DNA of 58,310 nucleotides from Aliivibrio_A kagoshimensis (GCF_050337105.1 NZ_JAKJSQ010000020.1:1-58310), one strand, 5' to 3'; shown: positions 34,464-44,333, numbered from the stretch's first letter. Made by a program: numbers and translations. Notes: generated by a model not told the origin, from the letters alone.

Positions 34464-37001
34464 TTGCAAAACTATATCAAGAAGCTAATTACTCGACTTG
34501 ACCTTCTGAACCAACAGCGTATTGAACGTTCGTTGGCAGTGATGGACAGTCAAGCTCAGCACATATTTTCAGTGTTACCACTGCTGTTACACTACAATCA
34601 TTCATCACTTCCTGGTTATCTAGACGAACAGACACCATACGGCGTTTTTGATTTCTCTCCCTCGACTACCCAACATCATGCTCTACACTCTTTCTCTCAA
34701 CATACGTTTAGCGAACCATCTGAGCCGGCTATCCTCGGCCTCTATTCGATGGGTAGCACTTCATCTATTGGCCAGACTGCCAACAGCGATGTTGATATTT
34801 GGGTATGTGTTCCTGCAAAAATGGAAAAAGAGTCACGTGAACAGTTAGAGAAAAAATGTGCTCAAGTCACCGAGTGGGCAATGCAACACGGCGTCGAAGC
34901 CAATTTCTTTTTGATTGATGAAAACCGTTTCCGCAATAATCACTCTGAAGAGATGACAGGGGACAACTGCGGTTCTACACAGCATCTGTTGTTGTTGGAT
35001 GAGTTTTACCGTTCAGCGGTGCGTTTGGCGGGTCGTCGTCTGTTGTGGTCTATCGTCCCACCAGAGATGGAAGAGTGTTACGACAAATATGTACATCAAC
35101 TCTGCCAAGATGGTCAAATTTGCTGCACGCACTGGATTGATTTTGGTAAGTTAAACAGCATTCCAGCCGAAGAGTACTTTGGCTCAAGTTTATGGCAACT
35201 CTATAAAAGTATCGACTCCCCGTATAAATCGGTTCTGAAAGCGATCCTTCTGGAAGCGTACTCATGGGAGTATCCGAATACTCAGCTATTAAGTCTTGAT
35301 AGTAAGCGTCGGTTCTTTGCTGAAGAGCCGAATCTTTATAGCATGGATTCCTACTATCTAATGCTGGAAAAAGTGACCCGTTATTTGGAACGCATTAATG
35401 ATTACCCTCGTTTAGAGTTGGTGCGTAAGAGTTTTTATTTAAAGACTCATGAGAAGCTTTCTTGTGATGAACCAAGTGCGGGCTCGGTTGAGTGGCGCAG
35501 AGTGGCACTTACTGAGTTGACTGAACAGTGGGGATGGTCAGCGGAGACGATTGAAGAGTTAGATAATCGCCGTAATTGGAAAGTTGAGCAGGTTAAACGT
35601 GCGCATAATGAACTGTTAAGTGCTTTGATGCAGAGTTACCGTAATCTCATCGGCTTTGCTCGTAAAAATAACATCACGTCTGCCATTAGCCCCGAAGATA
35701 TCAGCATATTAGCAAGAAAGTTATACGCTTCATTTGAAGAGCTACCTGGTAAGGTAACCCTGCTGAATCCGCAAATTTCTCCTGATTTGCATGAGCCTGA
35801 TCTGTCGTTTATCGAAGTGCCCGAGAATAGAACCAATGCAGCAGGTTGGTACCTATATAATACCTCTCTGGAAGCAAAACAGATCATTGGTCAGCCAGTG
35901 CTTGAACATAATAAATATTTAAGTAAGTTAGTGGCTTGGGCATTTTTTAATGGCTTACTGACTGAATCGACTCGTTTAAATGCAGTGGTAAAAACCGCCG
36001 ATTTGAACCTTGATAAGTTTTATCAGATGGTGAGTGATCTGCGTAACACCTTTTCACTGCGAAAACCTCACCCTACACTGAAAGAGCTCTCAAACCCTTG
36101 TGAAATCAGACAGTTGTCGATGTTTATTAATGTTGAGAGCGATCCAACCACTGAACTTAATGAGAAACGAGCGAAAGCTGGAAAATCAAACTTCACCGAT
36201 ACTGATGCTTTGAGCTTTGGGCGTGATAATAAGTGTCTGGTCGGTAGTGTTGATCTGGTTTACAAGAATTCATGGCACGAAGTCAGAACCATGCATTTTA
36301 GTGGTGAAAATGCCACGCTTGAAGCATTAAAAGCGGTATTAGGAAAGATGCATCAAGATGCACTTGCTCCTGAGTCGGTGGATGTCTTTTGTTACAGCGA
36401 GAACAAACGTGGCTTGATCCGTAACTCTATTTATCAGCTGCTTGCCGAGTGTATTGAGTATCGATTAAAACCGGTTGATGAAGAGACCCAACGTCGATTT
36501 AAGACCATTAAAATTGGCAATCAGATGTTTGGATTGTTTTTTGAACGACGTGGTGTGTCAGTGCAGAAGTTGGAAGACTCCGTCGATTTTTATCGCTCAA
36601 TTTCAGCGCATAAACGTAATGGTTCACCTGTATTGATGCTAGATCAAGATCCTGATGTGCACCCACCTCAAATTGTGGATGCTAATGCCAGTGAAGGCAT
36701 TATCCAGTTCTTCTTCGAAGAGTGTGGTAATGGGGTTAATATTTACGTATTGGATGAACATAACGAAGTTGAAGTATACCGCCAATTTAATGGTGATAAA
36801 GATGAGATGGTTAATGGTGTTAACCGTTACTACACCTCAACACAAGATGAGATAAATTGTGGGGACATGGTTAATTTTAACCTCCCTCAATTTTATGACA
36901 TCGTTACCCCTGCATCCGGTGAAAGTTATGTGGTTTCCTATCGAAGTGGCCAGCAGGTCAATCGAGTCACGGAAACGCCCGCCGAGAATTTAGCGAGCTA
37001 A
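34464..37001 (+). CDS. cyaA: Class I adenylate cyclase CyaA
   Basis: CyaA makes cyclic AMP from ATP. Motifs include the nucleotidyltransferase-type catalytic stretch GLYSMGSTSSIGQTANSDVDIWVC (split: GSTSSIGQ then SDVDIWV, with the two metal Asp) and FFLIDENRFR, and the regulatory C-terminal half. I place the start at the rare TTG 34464 (LQNYIKKLITRLDLLNQQR), which lines up residue for residue with the first Met of E. coli CyaA, itself a TTG-started gene. A GTG 30 bases earlier would add ten residues that do not match. From TTG the protein has about 845 residues (E. coli 848). The weak start probably keeps expression low. Confidence 0.94.
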   Translation: MQNYIKKLITRLDLLNQQRIERSLAVMDSQAQHIFSVLPLLLHYNHSSLPGYLDEQTPYGVFDFSPSTTQHHALHSFSQHTFSEPSEPAILGLYSMGSTSSIGQTANSDVDIWVCVPAKMEKESREQLEKKCAQVTEWAMQHGVEANFFLIDENRFRNNHSEEMTGDNCGSTQHLLLLDEFYRSAVRLAGRRLLWSIVPPEMEECYDKYVHQLCQDGQICCTHWIDFGKLNSIPAEEYFGSSLWQLYKSIDSPYKSVLKAILLEAYSWEYPNTQLLSLDSKRRFFAEEPNLYSMDSYYLMLEKVTRYLERINDYPRLELVRKSFYLKTHEKLSCDEPSAGSVEWRRVALTELTEQWGWSAETIEELDNRRNWKVEQVKRAHNELLSALMQSYRNLIGFARKNNITSAISPEDISILARKLYASFEELPGKVTLLNPQISPDLHEPDLSFIEVPENRTNAAGWYLYNTSLEAKQIIGQPVLEHNKYLSKLVAWAFFNGLLTESTRLNAVVKTADLNLDKFYQMVSDLRNTFSLRKPHPTLKELSNPCEIRQLSMFINVESDPTTELNEKRAKAGKSNFTDTDALSFGRDNKCLVGSVDLVYKNSWHEVRTMHFSGENATLEALKAVLGKMHQDALAPESVDVFCYSENKRGLIRNSIYQLLAECIEYRLKPVDEETQRRFKTIKIGNQMFGLFFERRGVSVQKLEDSVDFYRSISAHKRNGSPVLMLDQDPDVHPPQIVDANASEGIIQFFFEECGNGVNIYVLDEHNEVEVYRQFNGDKDEMVNGVNRYYTSTQDEINCGDMVNFNLPQFYDIVTPASGESYVVSYRSGQQVNRVTETPAENLAS

Positions 37002-37009
37002 AACGTTAA

Positions 37010-37327
37010 TCACTCAGCCCAAGTGATCGTTTCATCGTCATGCTTTTCGCACTCGCCTTTGAGCAACGCAATAAACTCTACACCTGTTTTTGAGCATACC
37101 CACTGGTTATCATTGTACTTGAAGTGGTACCCACCTGATTTTGAGGCTAACCATATCTCATGCATCGGTTCTTGACGGTTTATGATGATCTGACTGCGGT
37201 TCTCAAATTCCAAGGTCATGACGTTACCACTGGTCTCGTAGTCAATATCGGCACCAGAATCATCAATCAACGCTTCAATTTTCGATAGCTCTATTTCGAC
37301 CAGTTGATGGAATTCAGTATCATTCAT
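37010..37327 (-). CDS. cyaY: Iron donor protein CyaY (frataxin)
   Basis: CyaY is the bacterial frataxin, an iron-binding regulator of Fe-S cluster assembly. The 105-residue protein has an N-terminal acidic ridge (ELSKIEALIDDSGADIDYE) and the conserved sheet with LEFENRSQIIINRQEPMHEIWLA, and GYHFKYNDNQW. It is transcribed toward cyaA (convergent), exactly as in E. coli. Length and motifs are normal. Confidence 0.95.
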   Translation of the reverse strand: MNDTEFHQLVEIELSKIEALIDDSGADIDYETSGNVMTLEFENRSQIIINRQEPMHEIWLASKSGGYHFKYNDNQWVCSKTGVEFIALLKGECEKHDDETITWAE

Positions 37328-37404
37328 CCTTTTATCCTATTGCTTTTCCTGAGTGTGGTGCGATTATAGAGGGTATTAAGCAGATAATCACGAGTAGTTG
37401 AATC

Positions 37405-37560
37405 ATGCCAAACAAATTAATTGCCATTTTTGTCCTTGCATCCGCCTTAGTGGGTTGTGGTCAAAAAGGGCCACTTTTCATGCCGGAAGAGACAGTACAG
37501 AACGAACCTGCCGCTCAAGCAGATCAACAACCTGTCGCGACAACAGAACAGAATCAATAA
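37405..37560 (+). CDS. lptM: LPS-assembly lipoprotein LptM (YifL-like)
   Basis: A 51-residue lipoprotein: MPNKLIAIFVLASALVGCGQ, with the lipobox ALVGC (Cys18 lipidated) and the family signature CGQKGPLFMP just after it, then a Gln/Glu-rich tail. LptM helps assemble the LptD-LptE translocon in the outer membrane. It lies between cyaY and lysA, the enterobacterial place of yifL. It is short and easily missed. The TAA at 37558 is followed by a 24-base gap to lysA. Confidence 0.88.
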   Translation: MPNKLIAIFVLASALVGCGQKGPLFMPEETVQNEPAAQADQQPVATTEQNQ

Positions 37561-37584
37561 GTTTATAACAAGGAAGCGTTAACA

Positions 37585-38838
37585 TTGGATTATTTTAATT
37601 ATCAGGCTGATGGTCAGCTGTGGGCGGAAGAGCTGCCTTTATCGGATTTGGCACAGCAATATGGTACGCCTTTATTTGTCTATTCAAGGGCGACGTTAGA
37701 GCGTCATTGGAGTGCATTTGATGACGCAGTGAGTGAACACCCTCATTTAGTCTGTTATGCCGTGAAAGCGAACTCTAACTTAGGCGTACTTAATGTCTTA
37801 GCGAGATTAGGTTCTGGTTTTGATATCGTTTCGGTGGGTGAGCTTGAACGTGTTATTACCGCTGGTGGTGATGCGAAAAAAATCGTCTTTTCTGGTGTTG
37901 GAAAAACGGCGTCAGAAATGCGCCGTGCCCTAGAGTTAGGCATTAAATGTTTTAACGTAGAGTCTGAACCAGAGTTGATGTTGCTGAATGACGTTGCTGG
38001 TGAGATGAAAGTACGCGCACCGATTTCCCTGCGAATTAATCCTGATGTTGATGCAAAAACACACCCATATATCTCCACAGGGTTACTTGATAATAAGTTT
38101 GGCATCGCTTTTGATCGTGCTCCAGAGGTGTATCGATTGGCTAAGAAGCTACCGAACTTAGACGTTCAAGGGATTGATTGCCATATCGGTTCTCAACTGA
38201 CTGAGATTGAGCCTTTCCTGGATGCGATAGACCGCTTGTTGGCACTGATTGATCAGCTAAAAGCGGATGGTGTGGATATTCGCCACCTCGATGTAGGTGG
38301 TGGTCTTGGGGTGGTTTATCGTGATGAGTTACCCCCTCAACCTTCTGAGTATGCAAAAGCACTGCTGTCACGCTTGGATGATCGTATTGACCTCGAGCTG
38401 ATTTTTGAGCCGGGTCGCGCTATTGCTGCTAATGCCGGTATTTTGCTGACCAAAGTCGAATTTTTAAAACATACGGATCATAAAAACTTCGCGATTATCG
38501 ATGCGGCGATGAATGATTTGATTCGCCCTGTACTGTATCAAGCTTGGCAAGATATTGTGCCGGTCAAACCACGTACTGGTGACGCACTATGCTATGACTT
38601 GGTTGGACCAATTTGTGAGACGGGTGACTTTTTAGGCAAAGATCGCTCGTTAGTGTTAGAGCAAAATGATCTGCTGGCGGTGCGTTCATCTGGAGCGTAC
38701 GGGTTTGTGATGTCTTCCAACTATAATACTCGCTGCCGAGCTGCAGAGGTGATGGTTGATGGAGAATCGTCTCACCTAGTCAGAGAGCGTGAAATATTAC
38801 AAGATCTTTGGAAACATGAACATATATTGCCAGAATAA
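37585..38838 (+). CDS. lysA: Diaminopimelate decarboxylase LysA
   Basis: LysA decarboxylates meso-diaminopimelate to lysine, the last step of lysine synthesis. The 417-residue PLP enzyme has the Schiff-base lysine in VCYAVKANSN (Lys61), GGGLGVVY, EPGRAIAANAG and CETGDFLGKDR with the active-site Cys. It starts with TTG; AAGGAAG lies 8 bases before it and the first residues (DYFNYQADGQLWAEELPL) match known LysA starts. dapF, which supplies its substrate, follows. Confidence 0.95.
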   Translation: MDYFNYQADGQLWAEELPLSDLAQQYGTPLFVYSRATLERHWSAFDDAVSEHPHLVCYAVKANSNLGVLNVLARLGSGFDIVSVGELERVITAGGDAKKIVFSGVGKTASEMRRALELGIKCFNVESEPELMLLNDVAGEMKVRAPISLRINPDVDAKTHPYISTGLLDNKFGIAFDRAPEVYRLAKKLPNLDVQGIDCHIGSQLTEIEPFLDAIDRLLALIDQLKADGVDIRHLDVGGGLGVVYRDELPPQPSEYAKALLSRLDDRIDLELIFEPGRAIAANAGILLTKVEFLKHTDHKNFAIIDAAMNDLIRPVLYQAWQDIVPVKPRTGDALCYDLVGPICETGDFLGKDRSLVLEQNDLLAVRSSGAYGFVMSSNYNTRCRAAEVMVDGESSHLVREREILQDLWKHEHILPE

Positions 38839-38879
38839 GGTAAAATTTGGCCGCACTTTGCGGCCAACAATGAGGAATT

Positions 38880-39710
38880 ATGCACTTTCACTTTTCTAAA
38901 ATGCACGGGTTAGGCAATGACTTTATGGTCGTTGATTGTATTACTCAGCATATTTTCTTTTCACCAGAGTTGATTCGTCGTTTGGCGGATCGCCATACTG
39001 GTATTGGTTTTGATCAGCTATTGGTGGTTGAAGCCCCCTATGATCCTGAAACTGACTTTCATTACCGCATTTTTAATTCAGATGGCAGTGAAGTTGAGCA
39101 GTGTGGTAATGGTGCTCGTTGTTTCGCCCGCTTTGTACGAGCAAAAGGGTTGACCAATAAGTATCAGGTCTCCGTGAGTACTAAAAAAGGAAAAATGATC
39201 CTCGATATTGAGGAAGATGGCCAAATTAAAGCCAATATGGGAGAGCCCATCTTTGAACCTAATAAAATTCCTTTCAAAGCCAAGCAGAGTGAAAAGACCT
39301 ACATATTAAGAGTGAATGAGCAGACTCTATTTTGTGGTGCGGTGAGCATGGGTAATCCTCATGTGGTTACCATTGTAGATGACATTGATAAAACTGATGT
39401 GGAAACGCTTGGGCCTCTGTTGGAGTCCCATGAGCGTTTCCCTGAGAAGGTGAATGCAGGTTTCATGCAGATTATCTCGCGTAATGAAGTCAAACTTCGT
39501 GTGTTTGAACGTGGTGTCGGTGAGACGCAAGCTTGTGGCAGCGGTGCCTGTGCAGCCGTTGCTGTCGGGATTACACAAGGCGTGTTAGACAGCGATGTTA
39601 CGGTTCACCTGCAAAGAGGTGACCTTTTTATTCGTTGGCAAGGAGAAGGGAAACCACTCTATATGACTGGCCCAGCATCGCATGTATTTGATGGACAGAT
39701 GACCCTATGA
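38880..39710 (+). CDS. dapF: Diaminopimelate epimerase DapF
   Basis: DapF converts LL- to meso-diaminopimelate for lysine and peptidoglycan. The 276-residue protein has the two catalytic cysteines, Cys75 in EQCGNGARCFARF and the second in TQACGSGACAAV (about 219), and HGLGNDFMVVD near the start. The ATG follows GAGGAAT. Its stop overlaps the next ORF start by 4 bases. lysA and dapF are adjacent, which makes sense metabolically. Confidence 0.97.
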   Translation: MHFHFSKMHGLGNDFMVVDCITQHIFFSPELIRRLADRHTGIGFDQLLVVEAPYDPETDFHYRIFNSDGSEVEQCGNGARCFARFVRAKGLTNKYQVSVSTKKGKMILDIEEDGQIKANMGEPIFEPNKIPFKAKQSEKTYILRVNEQTLFCGAVSMGNPHVVTIVDDIDKTDVETLGPLLESHERFPEKVNAGFMQIISRNEVKLRVFERGVGETQACGSGACAAVAVGITQGVLDSDVTVHLQRGDLFIRWQGEGKPLYMTGPASHVFDGQMTL

Positions 39711-40447
39711 GCAGTGTAACAACCATTAATGATTTCAGAGACGCTGAGCCAACTGAATTGACCGATGCGGTCGTGGCGGACTATTTAGCTCAACACCCGG
39801 ATTTTTTTAAAAAGCATCCAGAGCTTCTTTCGGGATTGAAAGTGGATCACCAAGAGAAAGGGACGGTCTCTTTGGTTGAAATTCAAGTTGAACGTTTACG
39901 ACATCGTATTGTAGAACTTGAGGAAGAGATCACCGCTTTGATGTCTCTTGCTGCGAGAAACGATCAAATCTTCCACGCCTTCTCTGACATTCAAAACCAA
40001 CTGCTACGCAGTGAGAATTTTGAAGATGTCTGCTTAGTTATGGAAAGAAAAGCCAAAGATCTCAACTTAATCGCGTCTATTCGTTTGATTGACCATCCAG
40101 CCTTACATCGTAGTGTCAGTGCGATGAGTTATCAGCGCTTTGCCAAAAGTCACTTAAATGGAAAAGACGTCTATTTAGGCCGTTTACGCCAAGTTGAACG
40201 TGAAGGGTTATTTGGTGAAGTGAATAATGAAGCCCTCTCTCCAGAACTTGGTTCCTACGCGATTCTTCCTTTAGGGAAAAACAGTACGATTGGTTTTATC
40301 TCATTCGCCAGTCGTGATGGTGGACACTTTCAGCCTAACATGGACACACTCTTTCTTAAGCAGTTAGTGAGTGTGCTAAATCATCTGCTTAACAGTTGGA
40401 AGCAGAGTGAACAACCAAGTTATGTCGATGAGCTTACAACAGTCTAG
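39707..40447 (+). CDS. DUF484 family protein (GAF-like)
   Basis: A 246-residue protein of the DUF484 family, encoded between dapF and xerC in E. coli (where it is called YigA) and in many gammaproteobacteria. It has a short N-terminal region (VVADYLAQHPDFFKKHPELL, typical), a coiled coil (about 60-85), and a GAF-type domain. The function is unknown; a role linked to XerC or to cell-wall supply is only suggested by the gene neighbourhood. The ATG overlaps the dapF stop (ATGA). Confidence 0.88.
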   Translation: MSSVTTINDFRDAEPTELTDAVVADYLAQHPDFFKKHPELLSGLKVDHQEKGTVSLVEIQVERLRHRIVELEEEITALMSLAARNDQIFHAFSDIQNQLLRSENFEDVCLVMERKAKDLNLIASIRLIDHPALHRSVSAMSYQRFAKSHLNGKDVYLGRLRQVEREGLFGEVNNEALSPELGSYAILPLGKNSTIGFISFASRDGGHFQPNMDTLFLKQLVSVLNHLLNSWKQSEQPSYVDELTTV

Positions 40448-41342
40448 TCTCAATCCCGCCTTAGAGCAGTTCTACGAGTTTCTGCGCAGTGAGCGAGGCC
40501 TAAGTGCCACGACTGAACAGAACTATCGTCATCAACTGTCTATTATCGCAGAGCAGCTCCTTGAACTTGGCTTAACGGAGTGGCAACACGTTGATGGCGG
40601 CTGGGTTCGTCAAATTGCCAGTCGAGGGATGCGAGAGGGTTTAAAAGCCAGCAGCATCTCAACGCGCCTCTCATCCTTACGCAGCTTCTTTGACTTTATG
40701 GTCCTTAGAGGGGCGTTAAGTGCTAATCCAGCCAAAGGTATTTCAGCCCCAAAAAGAGCGCGTCCGCTACCCAAAAACATTGATGTAGACGAAGTGGCTC
40801 AGCTGCTTGAGGTTGTTGATGATAACCCACTCTCCATTCGGGACCGCGCCATGATGGAGCTGATGTATGGTGCCGGACTTCGTTTAGCTGAACTGGTGTC
40901 TATTGATATAAAAGACCTTGATTTGTCTCGCGGGGAAGTGCGAGTGATCGGCAAGGGGAACAAAGAGCGCAAAGCCCCGATTTCAGGATTAGCAAAAACC
41001 TGGATAGAGCACTGGCTTGCAGTGCGTGATCAGTTAATTAAACAGCCGGAGTCTGCGTTGTTCCTATCCAATTTAGGTCGTAGAATATCGCATCGAAATG
41101 TACAAAAAAGAATGAAAGAGTGGGGCATTAAACAAGGTATCGCGAGTCATGTCAGCCCACATAAATTGCGCCACTCCTTTGCCACTCATATACTAGAGTC
41201 GAGTGGCAATTTACGAGCGGTACAAGAGCTCCTGGGGCATGAGAATATCTCTACCACCCAAATTTATACCCATCTGGATTTTCAACATTTAGCTCAAGCT
41301 TATGATCAAGCACATCCTAAAGCCAAGCGGAAAAAGGAGTAA
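40407..41342 (+). CDS. xerC: Tyrosine recombinase XerC
   Basis: XerC, with XerD, resolves chromosome dimers at dif and can serve CTX-like phages. The C-terminal catalytic domain shows the Arg in GAGLRLAELV, the HxxR motif HKLRHSFATH, the GHENISTTQIYTH His and Tyr (tyrosine nucleophile). An N-terminal SAM-like core-binding domain precedes it. The start is uncertain: a GTG at 40407 has GGAAG upstream, while ATG at 40422 or 40428 are alternatives. The gene overlaps the DUF484 gene by about 25-40 bases. Length 301-311 residues fits. Confidence 0.94.
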   Translation: MNNQVMSMSLQQSSLNPALEQFYEFLRSERGLSATTEQNYRHQLSIIAEQLLELGLTEWQHVDGGWVRQIASRGMREGLKASSISTRLSSLRSFFDFMVLRGALSANPAKGISAPKRARPLPKNIDVDEVAQLLEVVDDNPLSIRDRAMMELMYGAGLRLAELVSIDIKDLDLSRGEVRVIGKGNKERKAPISGLAKTWIEHWLAVRDQLIKQPESALFLSNLGRRISHRNVQKRMKEWGIKQGIASHVSPHKLRHSFATHILESSGNLRAVQELLGHENISTTQIYTHLDFQHLAQAYDQAHPKAKRKKE

Positions 41343-41347
41343 CTACT

Positions 41348-42073
41348 ATGCACTGTTACCGCTCGCTCTCAGTGATTCATGCCATGACGTTCGATCTTGA
41401 TGATACGCTTTATGATAACTGGCCAGTCATTCGCTCTCTGGAAGAAAAAGTGCATCAATGGTTACAACAGGAACACCCTGTAAGCCGATTAATGACCATG
41501 CAAGATTGGTTAGAGCTGAAACTAAAGCTCGCTCGGCAAGAGCCTAGCTTAAAAGGGGATGTCTCTTTGTGGCGAGAGGTTCAACTGACGACCGGTTTTA
41601 AGCAGTTAGGTTACAGCGAGAAAAAAGCGAAACAGGTGACCGAAGAGGCGATGTCTCTGGTCTCTATCTATCGAAATCAAATTGATATTCCTACAATCAC
41701 TCATAGTGTGATGCAACAGTTAAGTGAGAAGATTCCACTAGTCGCTATCACCAACGGCAATGTGGACGCGGAGAAAATCGGTTTGTCAGGTTACTTTGAA
41801 CAGGTTTACCGAGCAGGCCCGGATGGTCGAGCGAAACCTGATGCTGATCTATTCCAACGAGCACAACAGCACCTCTCTGTGCCAGCTCACCACATTCTTC
41901 ATGTTGGTGACCATCTGAACACCGATGTCTTTGGCGCCAGAGCCAATGGATTTCAAGCGTGTTGGTTTAATGATAAGCAGCGCCAAATCAGTGATGAAAG
42001 AGTAAAAGTGCTGCCCGATATAGAGATTAACTGCCTCAGCGAGCTGCTCCCTTTGGTCTCGATTGAGTGTTAA
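41348..42073 (+). CDS. yigB: HAD-family phosphatase YigB
   Basis: A 241-residue haloacid dehalogenase-like hydrolase. Motif I DLDDTLYDN (first Asp nucleophile), motif II ITNGN, motif III with Lys (GRAKPDADLF) and motif IV GDHLNTDVFGA are all present. E. coli YigB acts on the flavin precursor phosphate 5-amino-6-(5-phospho-ribitylamino)uracil, and the position between xerC and uvrD matches. Substrate is by homology. Confidence 0.93.
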   Translation: MHCYRSLSVIHAMTFDLDDTLYDNWPVIRSLEEKVHQWLQQEHPVSRLMTMQDWLELKLKLARQEPSLKGDVSLWREVQLTTGFKQLGYSEKKAKQVTEEAMSLVSIYRNQIDIPTITHSVMQQLSEKIPLVAITNGNVDAEKIGLSGYFEQVYRAGPDGRAKPDADLFQRAQQHLSVPAHHILHVGDHLNTDVFGARANGFQACWFNDKQRQISDERVKVLPDIEINCLSELLPLVSIEC

Positions 42074-42136
42074 TTACTTCGTTTTTCTAATCTCACAGGC
42101 TCGTTTCGTATAGAGGGAGCTGTTATACTCGTTCTC

Positions 42137-42152
42137 ATGTATATATAACCAG
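42137..42152 (+). promoter_or_regulatory. LexA (SOS) box upstream of uvrD
   Basis: ATGTATATATAACCAG differs from the E. coli uvrD SOS box as I know it (CTGTATATATACCCAG) at only two positions. It lies 10 bases before the uvrD ATG. LexA binding would repress uvrD until DNA damage. Confidence 0.82.
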
Positions 42153-42161
42153 TGTGATGTG

Positions 42162-44333
42162 ATGGACGTTTCTTTACTACTTGATGGCCTTAATGATAAA
42201 CAGCGAGAAGCCGTTGCTGCTCCTTTAGAAAATGTACTGGTATTGGCTGGTGCGGGGAGTGGTAAAACTCGCGTATTGGTTCATCGAATTGCTTGGTTAA
42301 TGAAAGTGGTGGAGTCTTCACCGTTTTCCATCATGTCGGTGACCTTCACCAATAAAGCGGCTGCAGAGATGAGAGGCCGTATTGAAGAGTTAATGCACGG
42401 CACTGCTGGTGGTATGTGGAACGGTACTTTTCACGGTATCTGCCATCGCATTCTTCGCGCCCATTATCTGGATGCAAAGCTACCTGAAGGGTTTCAGATT
42501 ATCGACTCCGATGATCAGCAGCGCCTGTTAAAACGTCTCATTAAAGCACAAAATTTGGATGATAAGCATTGGCCTGCGAAGCAAGCGTGCTGGTTTATCA
42601 ATGGTAAAAAAGATGAGGGTCTACGTCCGGCTAGCATCGAACATTTCAATGATCCCGTCACCAAAACCTGGCTAAAAATATACAGCGCTTACCAAGAGGC
42701 ATGCGATCGTGCTGGTCTTGTCGATTTTGCCGAAATCTTGCTAAGAGCACATGAGCTACTGCGTGATAAAAAACATATCAGAGAGCACTATCAAGCTCGT
42801 TTTAAACATATCCTAGTCGATGAATTTCAAGACACCAACAATATCCAGTACGCGTGGTTACGCATGATGGCAGGACCTGATTGCCGAGTGATGATTGTTG
42901 GTGATGATGATCAGTCAATCTACGGATGGCGTGGCGCTCAGATTGAGAATATACAACGCTTTCTAACCGAATTTGATGATACAAAAACCATCCGATTGGA
43001 GCAAAATTATCGCTCTACAGGCAACATACTGAATGCTGCTAACGAGCTGATCACCAATAACTCTGAGCGTATGGGGAAAGAGCTGTGGACTGAAGGTGAA
43101 GAGGGGGAGAAGATCTCCATCTATTCAGCGTTCAATGATCTGGATGAAGCCCGTTTTGCCGTTACAAAGATAAAAGATTGGCATGAAAATGGTGGAAGAC
43201 TGGATGAGAGTGCCATGCTCTATCGTAATAATGCACAATCTCGTGTGCTGGAAGAGGCACTGATTCAAGTGGGTCTGCCTTATCGAATTTATGGTGGCAT
43301 GCGCTTTTTCGAACGCCAAGAGATTAGGGATGCCTTAAGTTATCTGCGATTAATGGATAACCGAGATAATGACGCCGCTTTTGAGCGTGTGGTGAATACC
43401 CCTGCACGTGGGTTAGGAAACAAAACATTGGACACCATCCGATTTGCTGCACGTGATCGTGGTGAGACCTTATGGAAAACCAGTATTGCGCTAATTGAAG
43501 AGAAAGTGTTGGCTGCACGCGCTAGTACGGCATTAGGACGCTTTATCGAGTTGGTTAATGCTTTAGAAGATGAAACCGCTGAGTTGCCACTGCATGAACA
43601 AGCAGATCAAGTCATCAAGAGCTCAGGGCTGTTTGAAATGTATCAGCAGGAGAAAGGGGAAAAGTCTAAAGCGCGAATAGAGAACTTGGAAGAGTTGGTA
43701 ACAGCGGCTCGACAGTTTGAAAAACCGGAAGAAGCGGATGAGATGACCATGCTGACGGCCTTTTTATCCCATGCTGCTTTGGAAGCAGGAGAGGGCCAGG
43801 CGGATGAGTTTGAAGATGCCGTACAATTGATGACACTGCACAGTGCCAAAGGTTTAGAGTTTCCTTTAGTCTTTATGGTCGGTGTTGAAGAGGGCATGTT
43901 CCCAAGTCAAATGTCGGCGGAAGAGGCTGGGCGTTTGGAAGAAGAGCGTCGTCTCTGTTATGTCGGCATTACTAGAGCAATGAAGAAGCTCTATATTACC
44001 TATGCAGAAATGCGCCGTTTATATGGCCAAGAGAAGTTTCATAAACCTTCCCGTTTTTTACGAGAGCTGCCTGAAACATGCACCGAAGAGGTGAGAATGA
44101 AGGCACAGGTAAGTCGTCCGGCAACCGCTGGACGTTTTAGTAACGAAACGGTGAAAAATAACTTTAACGAAACTGGTTACAATCTTGGTCAACGTGTAAA
44201 ACATGCCAAATTTGGTGAAGGAACCATCATTAATTTTGAAGGCGCTGGTCCACAAGGGCGTGTACAGGTAGCCTTTAATGGTGAAGGAATTAAGTGGTTA
44301 GTGACGCAGTACGCCAAATTAGAACCGATGTAG
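42162..44333 (+). CDS. uvrD: DNA helicase II UvrD
   Basis: UvrD is a superfamily-1 3'-5' helicase for mismatch and nucleotide excision repair. Walker A GAGSGKTRV (about 29-37), VDEFQDTNNIQYAWL (motif II), GDDDQSIYGWRGA (motif III), QNYRS (IV) and GITRA (VI) are present. The C-terminal Tudor-like tail (GQRVKHAKFGEGTIINFEG) is intact. The start is ATG 42162 (MDVSLLLDGLNDKQREAV, aligned with E. coli) rather than a GTG three bases before. Length 723 residues (E. coli 720). A LexA box lies just upstream. Confidence 0.97.
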   Translation: MDVSLLLDGLNDKQREAVAAPLENVLVLAGAGSGKTRVLVHRIAWLMKVVESSPFSIMSVTFTNKAAAEMRGRIEELMHGTAGGMWNGTFHGICHRILRAHYLDAKLPEGFQIIDSDDQQRLLKRLIKAQNLDDKHWPAKQACWFINGKKDEGLRPASIEHFNDPVTKTWLKIYSAYQEACDRAGLVDFAEILLRAHELLRDKKHIREHYQARFKHILVDEFQDTNNIQYAWLRMMAGPDCRVMIVGDDDQSIYGWRGAQIENIQRFLTEFDDTKTIRLEQNYRSTGNILNAANELITNNSERMGKELWTEGEEGEKISIYSAFNDLDEARFAVTKIKDWHENGGRLDESAMLYRNNAQSRVLEEALIQVGLPYRIYGGMRFFERQEIRDALSYLRLMDNRDNDAAFERVVNTPARGLGNKTLDTIRFAARDRGETLWKTSIALIEEKVLAARASTALGRFIELVNALEDETAELPLHEQADQVIKSSGLFEMYQQEKGEKSKARIENLEELVTAARQFEKPEEADEMTMLTAFLSHAALEAGEGQADEFEDAVQLMTLHSAKGLEFPLVFMVGVEEGMFPSQMSAEEAGRLEEERRLCYVGITRAMKKLYITYAEMRRLYGQEKFHKPSRFLRELPETCTEEVRMKAQVSRPATAGRFSNETVKNNFNETGYNLGQRVKHAKFGEGTIINFEGAGPQGRVQVAFNGEGIKWLVTQYAKLEPM

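Noticed and set aside
34833..34848. Possible fourth parS: GAGTCACGTGAACAGT in cyaA
   Set aside because: Only the CACGTGAA core matches; the outer arms (TGTTT and AACA) do not, so ParB binding is unlikely.
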